A DNA stretch of 51,056 bases from Hyphomicrobiaceae bacterium. GTDB lineage: Bacteria; Pseudomonadota; Alphaproteobacteria; Rhizobiales; Hyphomicrobiaceae. A program made the translations under genes and the position numbers. Location of the stretch: positions 1 through 51,056 of the forward strand of contig JAHDXT010000025.1 of the NCBI GenBank assembly GCA_023384095.1. The letters are read 5' to 3'. Below are positions 33,779 through 44,243 of this stretch, in pieces (position 1 is the stretch's first letter; each line of letters opens with the position of its first letter). The notes below the pieces were generated by a model. That model saw only the letters and a program-made list of their open reading frames with translations, was not told where the DNA came from and made no database searches.

Positions 33779-35508
33779 TGGGATCTCCATGCTTGAGCGG
33801 CCGCGCAGATCTCCCCCGGCCGGATCGGCTGGGGTCCGGGCCGATAGAGAGTTCGGACCTCGCCCGGCAGGTCGCACATGCTCCGGAGATAGCGATAGAG
33901 CTGTCCGCTGTGGTTCTGCTCGATCACCAGCACGCGCCGGCCGGCGATCGCCTCCTGCAGCCGGTCGACCTGCAGCGGCGCGATCAGGCGGGGGGCGACG
34001 AGGCGGGTGGCGACGCCGGCCTCGGAGAGCCGCTGCGCGGCCTCGCGCGCGGCGCCGGTCAGCGAGCCCCAGGTCAGCAGCACGAGATCGCCGTCCCCCT
34101 CGATCTGCGCCCAGTGGTCGCCGTAGGCGAAGCCCGTCAGCTTGTCGCGCCGCTTGTCGAGCTGGTCGCGGTGGTCGCTGGTGCGGCTCGACGGAGTGCC
34201 CTTCTCGTTGTGCGTGAGGCCATCGGCGGTGTACTGGCCCGCGGCCATGCCCGGCAGCGCCATCGGCGAAACCCCGTCCGCGGCGAGCTTGTAGCGCTGG
34301 TAGCCGGCAAGCGCGGCCGCATCGGGGACCCGCCGCTGTGCGAGGAAAGCCACCGGTGCCGGCGGGTCGATGACCGCCAGGGTCTGGCCGAGGAACTGAT
34401 CGGACAGGACGATTGCCGGCGCCTGCATCGCCTCGGCGAGGTGCACGGCCCATTGCGTCGTGAACACGCAGTCGGAGACCGACAGCGGAGCGACCACGAT
34501 GTGCGGCGCATCGCCGTGACAGCCGTGGACGGCGATGTTGAGATCGGATTGCTCCGACTTGGTCGGAATGCCGGTGGACGGGCCCGCCCGCATCACGTCG
34601 ACGACGACGATGGGGATCTCGGAGGCGGTGGCGAGCCCCAGCGCCTCGATCATGAGGGCCAGTCCGGGCCCCGACGTGGCGGTCAGCGAAGGTGTGCCGC
34701 CGAACGAGGAGCCGATGATCATGTTGACGGAGGCGAGCTCGTCCTCGGCCTGGACCAGGACGCCGCCGACCTTGGCGAGCGCCGGCGTCAGCCACTCGAG
34801 CAGCTCGGTGGCGGGCGTGATGGGGTAGGCGGCGGCGAAGCGCACACCGCCGCGCACCGCGCCGAGGCCGGCCGCTTCGTTGCCCGTGATCTGCCAGCGC
34901 CCGTGGCCGGCCCCTTCGGCGGCGGCCAGTGCGATTGGGCGGCCGATCCTCTGGGCGTGGTCGAGGCCGATCTCCACCGCGGCGCGGCTCGCCGCGACAG
35001 CGCCGGCCCCCTTGGACCCGATGCGCTTCTCGAGGACCGCCATCACGAGCTCGGTGGAAAGGCCGACGAGACCGGCGGCGACACCGAGCGCGATCATGTT
35101 GGGGCGGCCGCCTTCGATACCCTTGGCCAGCTCCTTCATCGGCACCTCGGCCGTGGCCGCGCCCGACCTGAGCAGAGCTTCGGGGACGTCTCCGCCGCGC
35201 GGATCGCCCACGAGCAGGCTGCCGCTGTCGAGCGCGAACTCGTCGGCGAAGCGGTCCGCCTTGCGCCAGTCGATGGCGATCACGGCATCGCAGCGGTCGG
35301 CGATGCACTCGACAGGGTGGGTCGAGAGCCGGACGAAAGCCGCCGCCTCGCCGCCGCGGATCTGCGGGCCGACCGAACGGGTCATCAGCCCGTACCAGCC
35401 GGCCTTGCCTGCCGCCTCGAGCAGGATGCTGCCGGCCGTGAGCGCACCGGCGCCGCCGCTGCCGACGATAGCGACGCACGCACTGTCCCGCGCGCCTGTC
35501 GAAGTCAT
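33775..35508 (-). CDS. korA: 2-oxoglutarate:ferredoxin oxidoreductase alpha subunit (gamma-alpha fusion)
   Basis: 577 residues. N-terminal gamma domain (VAIVGSGGAGALTAGSILLE, GPQIRGGEAAAFVRL), then the alpha domain with AAYPITPATELLEW and GPGLALMIEALGLATASEIP and the C-terminal transketolase-like part (VLLTWGSLTGAAREA, VIEQNHSGQL). The fused gamma-alpha form is the usual KorA of Proteobacteria. The ATG at 35508 has GGAGGG upstream. It heads the leftward korA-korB-ferritin unit and diverges from had across a 181-base control region. Confidence 0.93.
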   Translation of the reverse strand: MTSTGARDSACVAIVGSGGAGALTAGSILLEAAGKAGWYGLMTRSVGPQIRGGEAAAFVRLSTHPVECIADRCDAVIAIDWRKADRFADEFALDSGSLLVGDPRGGDVPEALLRSGAATAEVPMKELAKGIEGGRPNMIALGVAAGLVGLSTELVMAVLEKRIGSKGAGAVAASRAAVEIGLDHAQRIGRPIALAAAEGAGHGRWQITGNEAAGLGAVRGGVRFAAAYPITPATELLEWLTPALAKVGGVLVQAEDELASVNMIIGSSFGGTPSLTATSGPGLALMIEALGLATASEIPIVVVDVMRAGPSTGIPTKSEQSDLNIAVHGCHGDAPHIVVAPLSVSDCVFTTQWAVHLAEAMQAPAIVLSDQFLGQTLAVIDPPAPVAFLAQRRVPDAAALAGYQRYKLAADGVSPMALPGMAAGQYTADGLTHNEKGTPSSRTSDHRDQLDKRRDKLTGFAYGDHWAQIEGDGDLVLLTWGSLTGAAREAAQRLSEAGVATRLVAPRLIAPLQVDRLQEAIAGRRVLVIEQNHSGQLYRYLRSMCDLPGEVRTLYRPGPQPIRPGEICAAAQAWRSQ

Positions 35509-35595
35509 GCCCGATCCCTCCAGCGATGCCTTTCCGGTCCCGTCTCCGGGTTTCCCGCCTGCCGACCGGCAGGACACGGCAGGTCTTGACGACTA

Positions 35596-35626
35596 AATAC
35601 GTATTGTAGTACCAGTTTACGATAAT
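35596..35626. promoter_or_regulatory. Divergent control region of korAB and the had-bcr operon
   Basis: The AT-rich core of the 181-base gap holds the perfect palindrome AATACGTATT (35596-35605) and, on the minus strand at 35619-35601, TAAACTGGTACTACAATAC. This agrees at 16 of 19 bases with TAAACTGGTATTAGAGTAC upstream of hcrC (49602-49584). A TTGACG hexamer lies at 35586-35591 and GATAAT at 35621-35626, but they are not spaced as one promoter. Likely binding site of a regulator common to both operons. Confidence 0.6.
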
Positions 35627-35689
35627 AGCATCCGTGGGGCGCTGTCAATCCGCGGGTGCACCTGCAGGGAACGAGGAGGAGGGAGGGAC

Positions 35690-36754
35690 ATGGCGACGCG
35701 ATGGATGATGATTGCGCCCGGCGCCCCGCTCCGGCCCGAGACGTTCGACGCGAGCCCCCCCGGGGCGAACGAGGTCCTGGTCGAGATCGCCGGCTGCGGC
35801 GTCTGCCACACCGACCTCGGCTACTATTATGACGGCGTGCGCACCAACCATCCCCTGCCGCTCGCTCTCGGGCACGAGATCAGCGGCCGGGTGACCGACG
35901 CCGGCAGCGGCGCCGAAGCGTGGCGCGGCCGGGCCGTCGTCGTGCCGGCGGTCATCCCCTGCGGCCAGTGCGATGCCTGCGCCCGCGGCAGGGGCACGAT
36001 CTGCTCCAGCCAGAAGATGCCGGGCAACGACATCCAGGGCGGCTTCGCGAGCCATATCGTCGTCCCCGCGCAGGGCCTCTGCCCGGTCGACGAAGCGCGG
36101 CTGGCGCAGCAGGGCCTGTCGCTCGCCGACGTGTCGGTGGTCGCCGATGCAGTGACCACGCCCTACCAGGCCGTGGTGCAGGCCGAGGTACGGCCCGGGG
36201 ATCTCGCCGTCGTCATCGGCGCCGGCGGCGTCGGCGGCTACGCCGTGCAGATCGCCGCGGCGCTCGGCGCCACGGTCGTCGCCGTCGACGTCAGCGACGA
36301 GAAGCTCGCCGCGATCGCGCGGCACGGCGCCAGTCTGACGCTCAACGCCAGGAGCTTCGACGCGCGCAGCCTCAAGAAGGAGATCGAGGGGTTCGCGCGC
36401 AATCAGGGGCTGCGCACGACCGAGTGGAAGATCTTCGAGTGCTCCGGCACCGCGGCGGGCCAGCAGACCGCCTTCGGGCTGCTCAACCGTGGCGCGACGC
36501 TCGCCGTCGTCGGCTTCACGATGGACAAGGTCGAGGTCCGCCTGTCGAACCTGATGGCCTTCCATGCCCGCGCGCTCGGCAACTGGGGCTGCCCGCCCGA
36601 GCTCTACCCGGCGGCCCTCGAGCTCGTGCTTGAAGGGCGGGTCGAGGTCGCGCCATTCATCGAGCGGCGCCCGCTCGGCAGCATCAACGAGGTATTCCAC
36701 GCGGTGCATGCCGGCGAGCTCAAGCGGCGCCCCGTTCTCGTCCCAGGCCAGTGA
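35690..36754 (+). CDS. had: 6-hydroxycyclohex-1-ene-1-carbonyl-CoA dehydrogenase
   Basis: 354 residues, zinc-dependent medium-chain dehydrogenase. Catalytic zinc region [15 protein letters not shown] (C36, H40) and GHE (61-63), structural zinc cysteines in [16 protein letters not shown], and NAD-binding [35 protein letters not shown] and [11 protein letters not shown] are as in Thauera Had. It oxidises 6-hydroxycyclohex-1-ene-1-carbonyl-CoA to the 6-oxo compound. GAGGAGGGAGG precedes the start. First gene of the rightward had-oah-dch-bcrCBAD-fdx operon, 14 bases before oah. Confidence 0.93.
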   Translation: MATRWMMIAPGAPLRPETFDASPPGANEVLVEIAGCGVCHTDLGYYYDGVRTNHPLPLALGHEISGRVTDAGSGAEAWRGRAVVVPAVIPCGQCDACARGRGTICSSQKMPGNDIQGGFASHIVVPAQGLCPVDEARLAQQGLSLADVSVVADAVTTPYQAVVQAEVRPGDLAVVIGAGGVGGYAVQIAAALGATVVAVDVSDEKLAAIARHGASLTLNARSFDARSLKKEIEGFARNQGLRTTEWKIFECSGTAAGQQTAFGLLNRGATLAVVGFTMDKVEVRLSNLMAFHARALGNWGCPPELYPAALELVLEGRVEVAPFIERRPLGSINEVFHAVHAGELKRRPVLVPGQ

Positions 36755-36768
36755 GGGAGATTCTCAGG

Positions 36769-37887
36769 ATGCACGCCACGCCAGCGCTCGAGAGCCACGA
36801 CATCGTCCCGGACGCCATGCGGGTCGAGGTCTCGCCGGGCATCGTGCTCGAGAAGCGTCCGGCCAGGACGCCGGACGGCAAGCCGGCGGCGGGGCTGTTC
36901 AACGCCTGGATCACGCTGGACAACGCGAAGCAGTACAACTCCTACACCACGGCCATGGTGAAAGGGGCGATCCTCGCCTTCCGCGCGGCGTCCAATGCGC
37001 GCGACGTCAATGCCGTCGTCTTCACCGGCTCGGGCACCCAGGCCTTCTGCACCGGCGGCAACACCAAGGAGTACGCCGAGTACTACGCGGGCAACCCGCA
37101 GGAATACCGGCAGTACATGCGTCTTTTCAACGACATGGTGTCGTCGATCCTGGCCTGCGACAAGCCGGTGATCTGCCGGGTCAACGGCATGCGGATCGGC
37201 GGCGGCCAGGAGATCGGCATGGCCTGCGACTTCACCATCGCGCAGGACCTCGCAAGGTTCGGCCAGGCCGGTCCCAAGCACGGCTCGGCGCCGATCGGCG
37301 GCGCGACCGACTTCCTGCCCGTGCTGATTGGCGCGGAGCGCGCCATGGCCGCCTGCGTGCTGTGCGAGCCGTTCTCCGCGCACGAGGCCTACTGGATGGG
37401 CATGATCAACGACATCGTCCCGGCGCTCAAAGTGGACGGCAAGTTCATCCCCAACCCGCTGGTCGAAACGGGCCGCGTGGTGGACGAGTGGGGGCGCCAG
37501 GCGGTCGGCAAGCCCAAGACCGGCGCCCAGCTCGCCGAAGGCAAGGCGCTGATGGCGAAGGGCACGGTCGACCTGTCGCTGCTCGACCAGAAGGTCGAGG
37601 AGATGTGCGCCAAGCTCCTGCTCACGTTCCCCGACTGCACCACCAAGACGCTGGAGGAGCTGCGCAAGCCGAAGCTCGAGGCCTGGAACCGCAACAAGGA
37701 GGATGCGCGCGCCTGGCTGGCCCTCAACATGATGACCGAGGCACGCGCCGGCTTCCGCGCCTTCAACGAGGGCAGCAAGGAGCACGGCCGCGAGATCGAT
37801 TTCGTCGCCTTGCGCCAGGCGCTCGCCGGCGGCGCACCCTGGACCGACGAGCTCACCAGCAGCATCATGCCCGGGGCGAAGAAATGA
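36769..37887 (+). CDS. oah: 6-oxocyclohex-1-ene-1-carbonyl-CoA hydrolase
   Basis: 372 residues, longer than ordinary crotonases, as expected for Oah. The oxyanion-hole region is AFCTGGNTKEYAEYY and the second loop RVNGMRIGGGQEIGMACDF; KHGSAPIGGATDFLPVLIG is strongly characteristic of this enzyme. It adds water and opens the ring to give 3-hydroxypimelyl-CoA. The ATG at 36769 is chosen (GAGGGAGATTCTCAGG upstream); an in-frame GTG overlapping the had stop is less likely. The stop overlaps the dch start (ATGA). Confidence 0.95.
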   Translation: MHATPALESHDIVPDAMRVEVSPGIVLEKRPARTPDGKPAAGLFNAWITLDNAKQYNSYTTAMVKGAILAFRAASNARDVNAVVFTGSGTQAFCTGGNTKEYAEYYAGNPQEYRQYMRLFNDMVSSILACDKPVICRVNGMRIGGGQEIGMACDFTIAQDLARFGQAGPKHGSAPIGGATDFLPVLIGAERAMAACVLCEPFSAHEAYWMGMINDIVPALKVDGKFIPNPLVETGRVVDEWGRQAVGKPKTGAQLAEGKALMAKGTVDLSLLDQKVEEMCAKLLLTFPDCTTKTLEELRKPKLEAWNRNKEDARAWLALNMMTEARAGFRAFNEGSKEHGREIDFVALRQALAGGAPWTDELTSSIMPGAKK

Positions 37888-38651
37888 GCGGACCGCTCAA
37901 GGTCTGGCGCGATCGCGGCGGCCGGCTCCTGCGCCTTCGCCTCGACCGGCCCAAGGCCAACATCGTCGATGCGGCGATGATCGCGGCGCTCGATGCCGCG
38001 CTGCGGCCGGCGGCCGACGACCCCGAAGTCACGGCCGTCATGCTCGATGCTGAGGGCCCGCATTTCAGCTTCGGGGCGAGCGTCGAGGAGCACCTGCCGG
38101 CCAACTGCGCCGCCATGCTGGGAAGCCTGCACGCCCTGATCCGGCGCATGCTGGACTGCCCGTTGCCGATCCTCGTCGCGGTCAGGGGCCAGTGCCTCGG
38201 CGGCGGGCTCGAGGTCGCGGCGGCGGGCCACCTGCTGTTCGCGGCGCCCGATGCCCGGCTCGGGCAGCCGGAGATCAAGCTCGGCGTCTTCGCCCCGGCC
38301 GCCTCCTGCCTGCTGCCCGAGCGCATCGGCCAGGGCGGCGCCGAGGATCTCCTCTACTCCGGGCGCAGCCTGTCGGGCGAGGAGGCGGCGCGGATGGGCC
38401 TCGTCAACGCCGTCGCCGCCGACCCAGAGGCCTCCGCGCTCGCCTACTTCGATCAGCAGCTCGCATCGGGAAGCTCGAGCTCGCTTCGATTTGCTGTACG
38501 GGCCGCCCGCGCCGCATTCGCGGCTCGCGTCGCAGCACGGCTGGAAGCCGTCGAGCGGCTCTACCTGGAGGAGCTGATGTCGACGCGCGATGCGAACGAG
38601 GGCCTCGAGGCCTTCATGGCCAAGCGACCAGCGCAATGGGTGAACCGATGA
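37884..38651 (+). CDS. dch: Cyclohexa-1,5-diene-1-carbonyl-CoA hydratase
   Basis: 255 residues, crotonase fold. Oxyanion-hole segments are GPHFSFGASVEEHLP and VRGQCLGGGLEVAAAGHLLFA; GQPEIKLGVFAPAASCLLP follows. The FSFGASVEEHLP motif is that of dienoyl-CoA hydratases in benzoyl-CoA clusters. It hydrates the benzoyl-CoA reductase product to 6-hydroxycyclohex-1-ene-1-carbonyl-CoA. Four-base overlaps with oah and bcrC tie it into one translational unit. Confidence 0.92.
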   Translation: MSGPLKVWRDRGGRLLRLRLDRPKANIVDAAMIAALDAALRPAADDPEVTAVMLDAEGPHFSFGASVEEHLPANCAAMLGSLHALIRRMLDCPLPILVAVRGQCLGGGLEVAAAGHLLFAAPDARLGQPEIKLGVFAPAASCLLPERIGQGGAEDLLYSGRSLSGEEAARMGLVNAVAADPEASALAYFDQQLASGSSSSLRFAVRAARAAFAARVAARLEAVERLYLEELMSTRDANEGLEAFMAKRPAQWVNR

Positions 38652-39850
38652 GCACAGGCAGCAACGGCAAGGCCAACGGCCACCCGTCGGCGGCGCAGAT
38701 CGTCGAACGGGCGCAGGCGCTCTACGAGGACCTGAGCTTCACCTCGGCGCGGCGGTGGAAGTCCGCGGACGAGAGCCGCAAGGTGGTCGGCTACATGCCG
38801 ATCTATGTTCCCCGCGAGATCGTTCATGCCGCCGGCGCGCTGCCCCTCGGCATCCTCGGCGGCGGCGACCAGATGGAGGTCATCCACGGCGACGCCTACT
38901 ATCAGAGCTACATCTGCCGCATCCCGCGCTCGACGATCGAGCTCGGCGTCACCGGCCGCCTCGACTTCGTCGACGGCATGCTGTTCCCGTCCATCTGCGA
39001 CGTCATCCGCAATCTGTCGGGCATGTGGAAGCTGATGTTCCCGCAGGTCTACGTGCGCTATTTCGACGTGCCGCAGAACTATGCCGACGAGATCGGCGGC
39101 AATTACTACGCCAACGAGCTTTCCGAGTTGCGCGAGGACCTGGGCCGGCTCGCCGGCCGCGAGATCACGGACGACGATCTCAGGCGGTCCATCACGATCT
39201 ACAACGAGAACCGCCGCCTGGTGCGCGAGCTCTACCGCCTGCGCGCGGAGTGCCCGTGGAATGCCCCGGCCCCGGAGGTCTATCTCGTCCTGCGCGCGGG
39301 GCTCGTGCTGCCGGTCGAGGAGCACTCGGCGATGCTGCGCGACTACATCGCCGCCGCACGCGCCGAGGAGCGCCCCATCCGCGACAACTGCCGCGTCGTC
39401 GTCACCGGCGTCTTCTGCGAGCAGCCGCCGCTCAACCTGATCAAGTCGCTGGAGCTGGCCGGCTGCTACGTGGTCGACGACGACCTGATGCTCGTCACGC
39501 GCTGGCTGACGGAAGACGTGCCGACGGACGGCGATCCGCTGCAGAACCTCGCGGCCGCCTTCCTGCACCACTCCGAGAACACGGCGGCCAAGTACGAGCC
39601 CGACCAGGGCAAGAAGGGCAAGTACCTCGTCGAGGCCGTCCGGCGCTCCGGCGCGGAGGGCGTGATCTTCGCCTCGCCGAGCTTCTGCGACCCGGCGCTG
39701 CTCGAGCGGCCGATGCTGCAGCACGTGCTGAAGGACGCCGGCATCCCCTACATCGCCTTCAAGTACGCCGAGAACTCCGGCCAGATGCAACCCATCCGCG
39801 AGCAGGCCGGCACATTTTCCGATTCGATCAAGCTGTGGAGCGGAGCATGA
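38648..39850 (+). CDS. bcrC: Benzoyl-CoA reductase subunit C (ATP-dependent, class I)
   Basis: 400 residues of the HgdB-like/2-hydroxyacyl-CoA dehydratase D family. Features: [37 protein letters not shown] and [16 protein letters not shown] with the cluster cysteines, then [18 protein letters not shown]. With BcrB it forms the substrate-binding module with a [4Fe-4S] cluster where the aromatic ring is reduced by two electrons. The ATG at 38648 overlaps the dch stop; an in-frame ATG four codons upstream is possible. Oxygen-sensitive cytoplasmic enzyme. Confidence 0.95.
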   Translation: MSTGSNGKANGHPSAAQIVERAQALYEDLSFTSARRWKSADESRKVVGYMPIYVPREIVHAAGALPLGILGGGDQMEVIHGDAYYQSYICRIPRSTIELGVTGRLDFVDGMLFPSICDVIRNLSGMWKLMFPQVYVRYFDVPQNYADEIGGNYYANELSELREDLGRLAGREITDDDLRRSITIYNENRRLVRELYRLRAECPWNAPAPEVYLVLRAGLVLPVEEHSAMLRDYIAAARAEERPIRDNCRVVVTGVFCEQPPLNLIKSLELAGCYVVDDDLMLVTRWLTEDVPTDGDPLQNLAAAFLHHSENTAAKYEPDQGKKGKYLVEAVRRSGAEGVIFASPSFCDPALLERPMLQHVLKDAGIPYIAFKYAENSGQMQPIREQAGTFSDSIKLWSGA

Positions 39851-41190
39851 CCACGAAGCCAGCCAGACCCGTCGCCACTGCCCGGCCCGCGCCAGCCCCG
39901 AAGGTTGTCGAAAAAGACGCCTCGATGCTCAAGCAGAAGGCGATGATGGCCGCCCACTACGACCGGCTGTCGGACGCGCCGGAGACGGGAGCCAAGGTGT
40001 GCTCGACGTTCGTGCCGGGCAACCTCAACGAGCTCGTGATGTGCTTCGACCTCCTCAACAACCTGCCGGAGGTCAACGCCATCCAGTCCGGCCTCAGGCG
40101 GCAGAGCGGCAGCTACGTGCTCGAGGCCGAGAAGATCGGCCACTCCGAGGACGTCTGCACCTACGTCAAGTCCGACCTCGGCATGATGGCCAAGGGCAAC
40201 ATCGGGCCGAACGGCAGACGCCTTCCCGACCCCGACGTGCTGCTGCTGTCCTATACGGGCTGCTTCACCTTCATGAAGTGGTTCGAGCTGCTGCGGGAGC
40301 AGTACAAGTGCCCGACGATCATGCTGCATACGCCCTACATGGGCGACGGCAAGATCACGCCGAACATGATCCAGTACATGGTCAAGCAGCTCAAGGAGGA
40401 GGTGATCCCCGCGCTCGAGCGGGTCAGCGGCGTCAAGTTCGACATCGACCGGCTGCGCGAGTACCTGAAGAAGTCGGCCGAGGCCGAGGACGATCTGGTC
40501 TGGGTGTTGCAGAGCGCCCGGAAGCGGCCGTCACCGATCGACGCCTACTTCGGCGGCATCTACTACATCGGCCCGATCTTCGGCGCCTTCCGCGGCACCG
40601 ACGACGCGATCGACTACTACCGCTTCCTGCGCGAGGAGATCGCGGACCGGCTCGCCAAGGGCGAAGGGCCGGTCACGCCCGACGGCGACATGGGTTCCGA
40701 GCGCTACCGGCTCGTCGTCGAGGGGCCCCCGAACTACACCAACTTCCGCCAGTTCTGGAAGATGTTCTACGACGAGGGCGCTGTCGTCGTCGCGTCGAGC
40801 TACACCAAGGTCGGCGGCACCTACGATCTCGGCTTCCGGCACGATCCGGCCAAGCCGCTCGAGACGCTGGCCGAGTACTGTCTCGGCGTCTACACGAACC
40901 GCTCGCTGCCGATGCGGGTGGAGATGCTGTCGAAATACGTCGAGGAGTACGAGGCCGACGGCCTGCTGATCAACTCGATCAAGAGCTGCAACAGCTTCTC
41001 CGCGGGCCAGCTCCTCATCATGCGCGAGGTCGAGCGGCGCACCGGCAAGCCCGCTGCCTTCATCGAGACGGACCTGGTCGACCCCCGCTACTTCTCGGCG
41101 GCCAACGTCAAGAACCGGCTCGACAGCTATTTCCAGATGATCGAGCAGAAGCGCGGCGGCGCGCGCCCGGTCAAGGAGGCGGCGGCATGA
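39847..41190 (+). CDS. bcrB: Benzoyl-CoA reductase subunit B
   Basis: 447 residues. [51 protein letters not shown] and the C-terminal [18 protein letters not shown] are the conserved cysteine-bearing blocks of Bcr[21 protein letters not shown] is typical of the aromatic-specific branch. It pairs with BcrC. The first 25 residues are Ala/Pro-rich and variable. Four-base overlaps with bcrC and bcrA. Confidence 0.96.
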   Translation: MTTKPARPVATARPAPAPKVVEKDASMLKQKAMMAAHYDRLSDAPETGAKVCSTFVPGNLNELVMCFDLLNNLPEVNAIQSGLRRQSGSYVLEAEKIGHSEDVCTYVKSDLGMMAKGNIGPNGRRLPDPDVLLLSYTGCFTFMKWFELLREQYKCPTIMLHTPYMGDGKITPNMIQYMVKQLKEEVIPALERVSGVKFDIDRLREYLKKSAEAEDDLVWVLQSARKRPSPIDAYFGGIYYIGPIFGAFRGTDDAIDYYRFLREEIADRLAKGEGPVTPDGDMGSERYRLVVEGPPNYTNFRQFWKMFYDEGAVVVASSYTKVGGTYDLGFRHDPAKPLETLAEYCLGVYTNRSLPMRVEMLSKYVEEYEADGLLINSIKSCNSFSAGQLLIMREVERRTGKPAAFIETDLVDPRYFSAANVKNRLDSYFQMIEQKRGGARPVKEAAA

Positions 41191-42533
41191 AGACGTTCGT
41201 TGGCATCGACCTCGGCTCGACCACGACCAAGGCGGTCCTGCTCGACGAGGGCGGCGCGGTGCTCGGCCGCGGCATCACCAATTCGCGCTCCAACTACGGC
41301 ACCGCCACCCGCGTCGCGAGCGAGGAGGCGCGCATCGACGCCCGCTTCACGCTGTTCCGCCGCGAGCTGCAGGGCGCGCGCGAGGCGTCCGATATCGACG
41401 AGTTCCTCGGCGCGCTCGAGCGCGCCTTCCGGCTGGAGCAGTTCCTGGAGCAGCTCGCGGATCTGGAGCAGACCTGCCTCGCGCAGATCCAGGGCGAGCG
41501 CTTCGAGACGGCGGCCGACGGCGTCAGGGAGGTGCTGGCGGAGGTCTTCCGGCAGTTGCGCGCGGAGGCTCCGGCCCTGTTCGCCCCGGGCGCCAAGCGC
41601 AAGTCCGACTTCTTCCGCGACCTCGCCGGCTCGCGCTATCTCGCCATCGCCGAGGATGTCGCCCGCGCCGCAGGCGTTCCCTATAACCTCGTCGTCAACG
41701 TCTACGACAAGTCGATCATCGCCGTCGAGAACAGGCCCCCGTCCGGCAATCTCAGCGAGAAGTTCCGCCGCGCGCTCGACCGCATGCTGGCCGGCGGCAG
41801 CGCCAGCGGGGCCGGCGCCCGGGAGGTGCAAGGGCCGATCGAGCGGGCGCTCGGCATCGACCTCGACGAGACCTGGCTCGTCGGCACCGGCTACGGACGC
41901 GTAACGCTGCCCTTCTCCAAAGAGCACATCCGCTCGGAGATCCTGTGCCACGGCCTCGGCGCGCACATGATGTACCCGAACACGCGCACCGTTCTCGATA
42001 TCGGCGGCCAGGACACCAAGGGCATCCAGGTCGACCCCCGCGGCATCGTCGAGAACTTCCAGATGAACGACCGCTGCGCCGCCGGCTGCGGGCGCTATCT
42101 CGGCTACATCGCCGACGAGATGAACATGGGGCTGCACGAGCTGGGCCCCATGGCGATGCAGTCGGACAAGCCGGCGCGGATCAACTCCACCTGCACCGTC
42201 TTCGCCGGTGCGGAGCTGCGCGACCGGCTGGCGCTCGGCGAGAAGCGCGAGGACATCATCGCCGGGCTGCACCGCGCCATCGTGCTCAGGGCGATGTCGA
42301 TCCTGTCACGCTCGGGCGGCGTCAGCGACGAGTTCACGTTCACCGGCGGCGTCGCCAAGAACGAGGCCGCCGTCAGGGAGCTGAGGAAGCTGGTGCAGGA
42401 GAACTACGGCGAGGTCACAATCAACATCGACCCGGACTCGATCTACACGGGAGCGCTCGGCGCCGCCGAGTTCGCGCGCCGGGCCGCCGCCGGAGAGGCG
42501 GCGCCGACCGAGCTTGCAGGAGACGTGTCATGA
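41187..42533 (+). CDS. bcrA: Benzoyl-CoA reductase subunit A (ATPase/electron activase)
   Basis: 448 residues of the ASKHA BadF/BadG/BcrA/BcrD family. Phosphate-binding [15 protein letters not shown] at the N-terminus, [15 protein letters not shown] in the middle, cluster ligand segment [14 protein letters not shown] (C297, C301) and C336 in NSTCTVFAG, and [12 protein letters not shown] near the end. With BcrD it shares a bridging [4Fe-4S] cluster and couples hydrolysis of two ATP to low-potential electron transfer to BcrBC. The insertion at about 60-140 is the length usual for the Thauera-type subunit A. Confidence 0.95.
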   Translation: MKTFVGIDLGSTTTKAVLLDEGGAVLGRGITNSRSNYGTATRVASEEARIDARFTLFRRELQGAREASDIDEFLGALERAFRLEQFLEQLADLEQTCLAQIQGERFETAADGVREVLAEVFRQLRAEAPALFAPGAKRKSDFFRDLAGSRYLAIAEDVARAAGVPYNLVVNVYDKSIIAVENRPPSGNLSEKFRRALDRMLAGGSASGAGAREVQGPIERALGIDLDETWLVGTGYGRVTLPFSKEHIRSEILCHGLGAHMMYPNTRTVLDIGGQDTKGIQVDPRGIVENFQMNDRCAAGCGRYLGYIADEMNMGLHELGPMAMQSDKPARINSTCTVFAGAELRDRLALGEKREDIIAGLHRAIVLRAMSILSRSGGVSDEFTFTGGVAKNEAAVRELRKLVQENYGEVTINIDPDSIYTGALGAAEFARRAAAGEAAPTELAGDVS

Positions 42534-43375
42534 CGATCGCGGCCGGCATCGACGTAGGTACGGGAGCGGTGAAAGCGGCGCTGTTCGAGGTCGACGGAGA
42601 GAGGACGAGCTGGCTCGGACGCTCGACGCTGCGCATCCGCAGCCGCGACCCGTTCGAGCTTGCCGGCGAGGCCTACGATCAGGCCCTGGAGGAAGCCGGC
42701 CTGAAGCGCAGCGACGTCGACTACGTGGCGACGACGGGCGAAGGCGAGGCGGTCGCGTTCCACACCGGCCATTTCTATTCGATGACGACCCATGCCCGCG
42801 GCGCGATCCATCTCGATCCGGGCTCGCGCGCCGTGCTCGACTGCGGAGCGCTGCACGGGCGCGCCATCCTGATCGACAGCCGCGGCAAGGTGATGAGCTA
42901 CAAGATGACGAGCCAGTGCGCCTCCGGGTCGGGCCAGTTCCTGGAGAACATCGCGCGCTATCTGGGCATCGCCCAGGACGAGATCGGTGCGCTCTCCCGC
43001 CAGGCCGACGACCCGGAGGCGGTCTCGAGCATCTGCGCGGTGCTGGCCGAGACGGACGTCATCAACATGGTCTCGCGCGGCATCACCGCCCCCAACATCC
43101 TGAAAGGCATCCATCTGTCGATGGCGAACCGCCTGACGCGGCTGCTCAAGGCCATCGGGTTGGCGGAGGGGACTGTCATGGCGACCGGCGGCCTTGCGCT
43201 CGACGATGGGCTCATCACGGCGCTCGCCGAGGACATGGCGAAGATGAAGGGCATGAAGGCATCGGTGAGGAGCCATCCGGACTCCATCTACGCCGGCGCG
43301 ATCGGGGCTGCCCTGTGGGGGGCGTTCCGGCACGAGAAGCTCGCCGCGGCCGGGCCGCTCAAGAAGGCTTCATGA
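42530..43375 (+). CDS. bcrD: Benzoyl-CoA reductase subunit D (ATPase/electron activase)
   Basis: 281 residues, the shorter ASKHA activase. [15 protein letters not shown] (6-20), [15 protein letters not shown], cluster ligand C130 in [12 protein letters not shown] and C169 in [13 protein letters not shown], then [16 protein letters not shown] and [16 protein letters not shown]. Forms the activase module with BcrA. The start overlaps the bcrA stop; 22 bases separate it from fdx. Confidence 0.95.
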   Translation: MTIAAGIDVGTGAVKAALFEVDGERTSWLGRSTLRIRSRDPFELAGEAYDQALEEAGLKRSDVDYVATTGEGEAVAFHTGHFYSMTTHARGAIHLDPGSRAVLDCGALHGRAILIDSRGKVMSYKMTSQCASGSGQFLENIARYLGIAQDEIGALSRQADDPEAVSSICAVLAETDVINMVSRGITAPNILKGIHLSMANRLTRLLKAIGLAEGTVMATGGLALDDGLITALAEDMAKMKGMKASVRSHPDSIYAGAIGAALWGAFRHEKLAAAGPLKKAS

Positions 43376-43397
43376 GCACGAGGAGGAGTTCTGACCC

Positions 43398-43643
43398 ATG
43401 GCACTGATGATCACCGACGGCTGCACCGCCTGCGATGCCTGCGAGCCGGTCTGCCCGAACAAGGCGATCACCGCCGGAGACCCGATCTACATCATCGACC
43501 CGATGAAGTGCACCGAGTGCGTCGGGGCCGAGGACGAGCCGCAATGCAAGCTCGTCTGCCCGGAGGACTGCATCGTGCCGAACCCCGACTGGGTCGAGGC
43601 GCCCGAGGAGCTTCTGGAGAAGTATCAGCAGCTCAACGGCTGA
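43398..43643 (+). CDS. fdx: 2[4Fe-4S] ferredoxin of the benzoyl-CoA reductase system
   Basis: 81 residues. First cluster set C9, C12, C15, C19; second C38, C41, C50, C54 with an eight-residue insertion between the second and third cysteines, and an extra C58. This is the Allochromatium-type layout with low potentials, as in the Thauera benzoyl-CoA reductase ferredoxin. The acidic C-terminal helix (EAPEELLEKYQQL) is typical. It should shuttle electrons from KorAB to BcrAD. CACGAGGAGGAG lies upstream. Confidence 0.95.
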   Translation: MALMITDGCTACDACEPVCPNKAITAGDPIYIIDPMKCTECVGAEDEPQCKLVCPEDCIVPNPDWVEAPEELLEKYQQLNG

Positions 43644-43695
43644 CGGCAGGCCCGCGCCTGCCGCCGCCGTTGCGCTCGCCTGCCGGAGAAGGATC

Positions 43696-44199
43696 ATGGA
43701 TTTCAGGTACAGCATTTCGCGCATCCTCCACGACGAGCACCGCGCCACGATCGAGATGCTCGACGGCGTCGAGGACCTGCTGGCGCGCGGCGGGCGCGGC
43801 CTGCCCGACCTCGACGCGCCGGCGACCCGCGGCATGCTCACGAGCCTGGCCGCGATGATCGACGACGAGGTCAGCCGGCACTTCGCGTTCGAGGAGACCG
43901 AGCTCTTCTCGCGGCTGGACGACATCGGCGATTCCGGCATCGGCGCCCACCTGACCCACGAGCATCAGGCCATCCTTCCCGTGGCCGAGCGCGTGGCGGG
44001 GCTCGCCCGCGGCGCCGTCGCCAACGGCATGACGGAAGGCGATTGGGAGGAGTTCCGGGCGCTTGCCGCCGAGCTGATCGAGCGGATGCTGTCGCACATC
44101 CAGAAGGAGGAGATGGCGCTGCTGCCGATGCTCGAGGACACCCTGGACCCCGAGCAGGATCTCGCTCTCGTGGAGAGCTACGGGTCAGCGCAGGGCTAA
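43696..44199 (+). CDS. Hemerythrin-domain protein
   Basis: 167 residues. Helical hemerythrin HHE domain: LHDEHRATIEMLDGVEDLL, DDEVSRHFAFEETELFSRL, HLTHEHQAILPVAERV and MLSHIQKEEMALLPMLED provide the His/Glu set for a diiron site. GGAGAAGG precedes the ATG. It follows fdx by 52 bases on the same strand and is likely co-transcribed with the bcr genes. Oxygen or NO sensing/scavenging near oxygen-sensitive enzymes is inferred; related proteins are also linked to repair of iron-sulfur clusters. Confidence 0.88.
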   Translation: MDFRYSISRILHDEHRATIEMLDGVEDLLARGGRGLPDLDAPATRGMLTSLAAMIDDEVSRHFAFEETELFSRLDDIGDSGIGAHLTHEHQAILPVAERVAGLARGAVANGMTEGDWEEFRALAAELIERMLSHIQKEEMALLPMLEDTLDPEQDLALVESYGSAQG

Positions 44200-44243
44200 G
44201 CTCCGGCGCGCGCACGTCCCGATTTCCCTTTCGAGCGCGAAAG

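Noticed and set aside
35581-35640. FNR/AadR-type box or a sigma-70 promoter at TTGACG...GATAAT
   Set aside because: The two hexamers are about 29 bases apart and no TTGAT-N4-ATCAA site is present, so neither call is supported.
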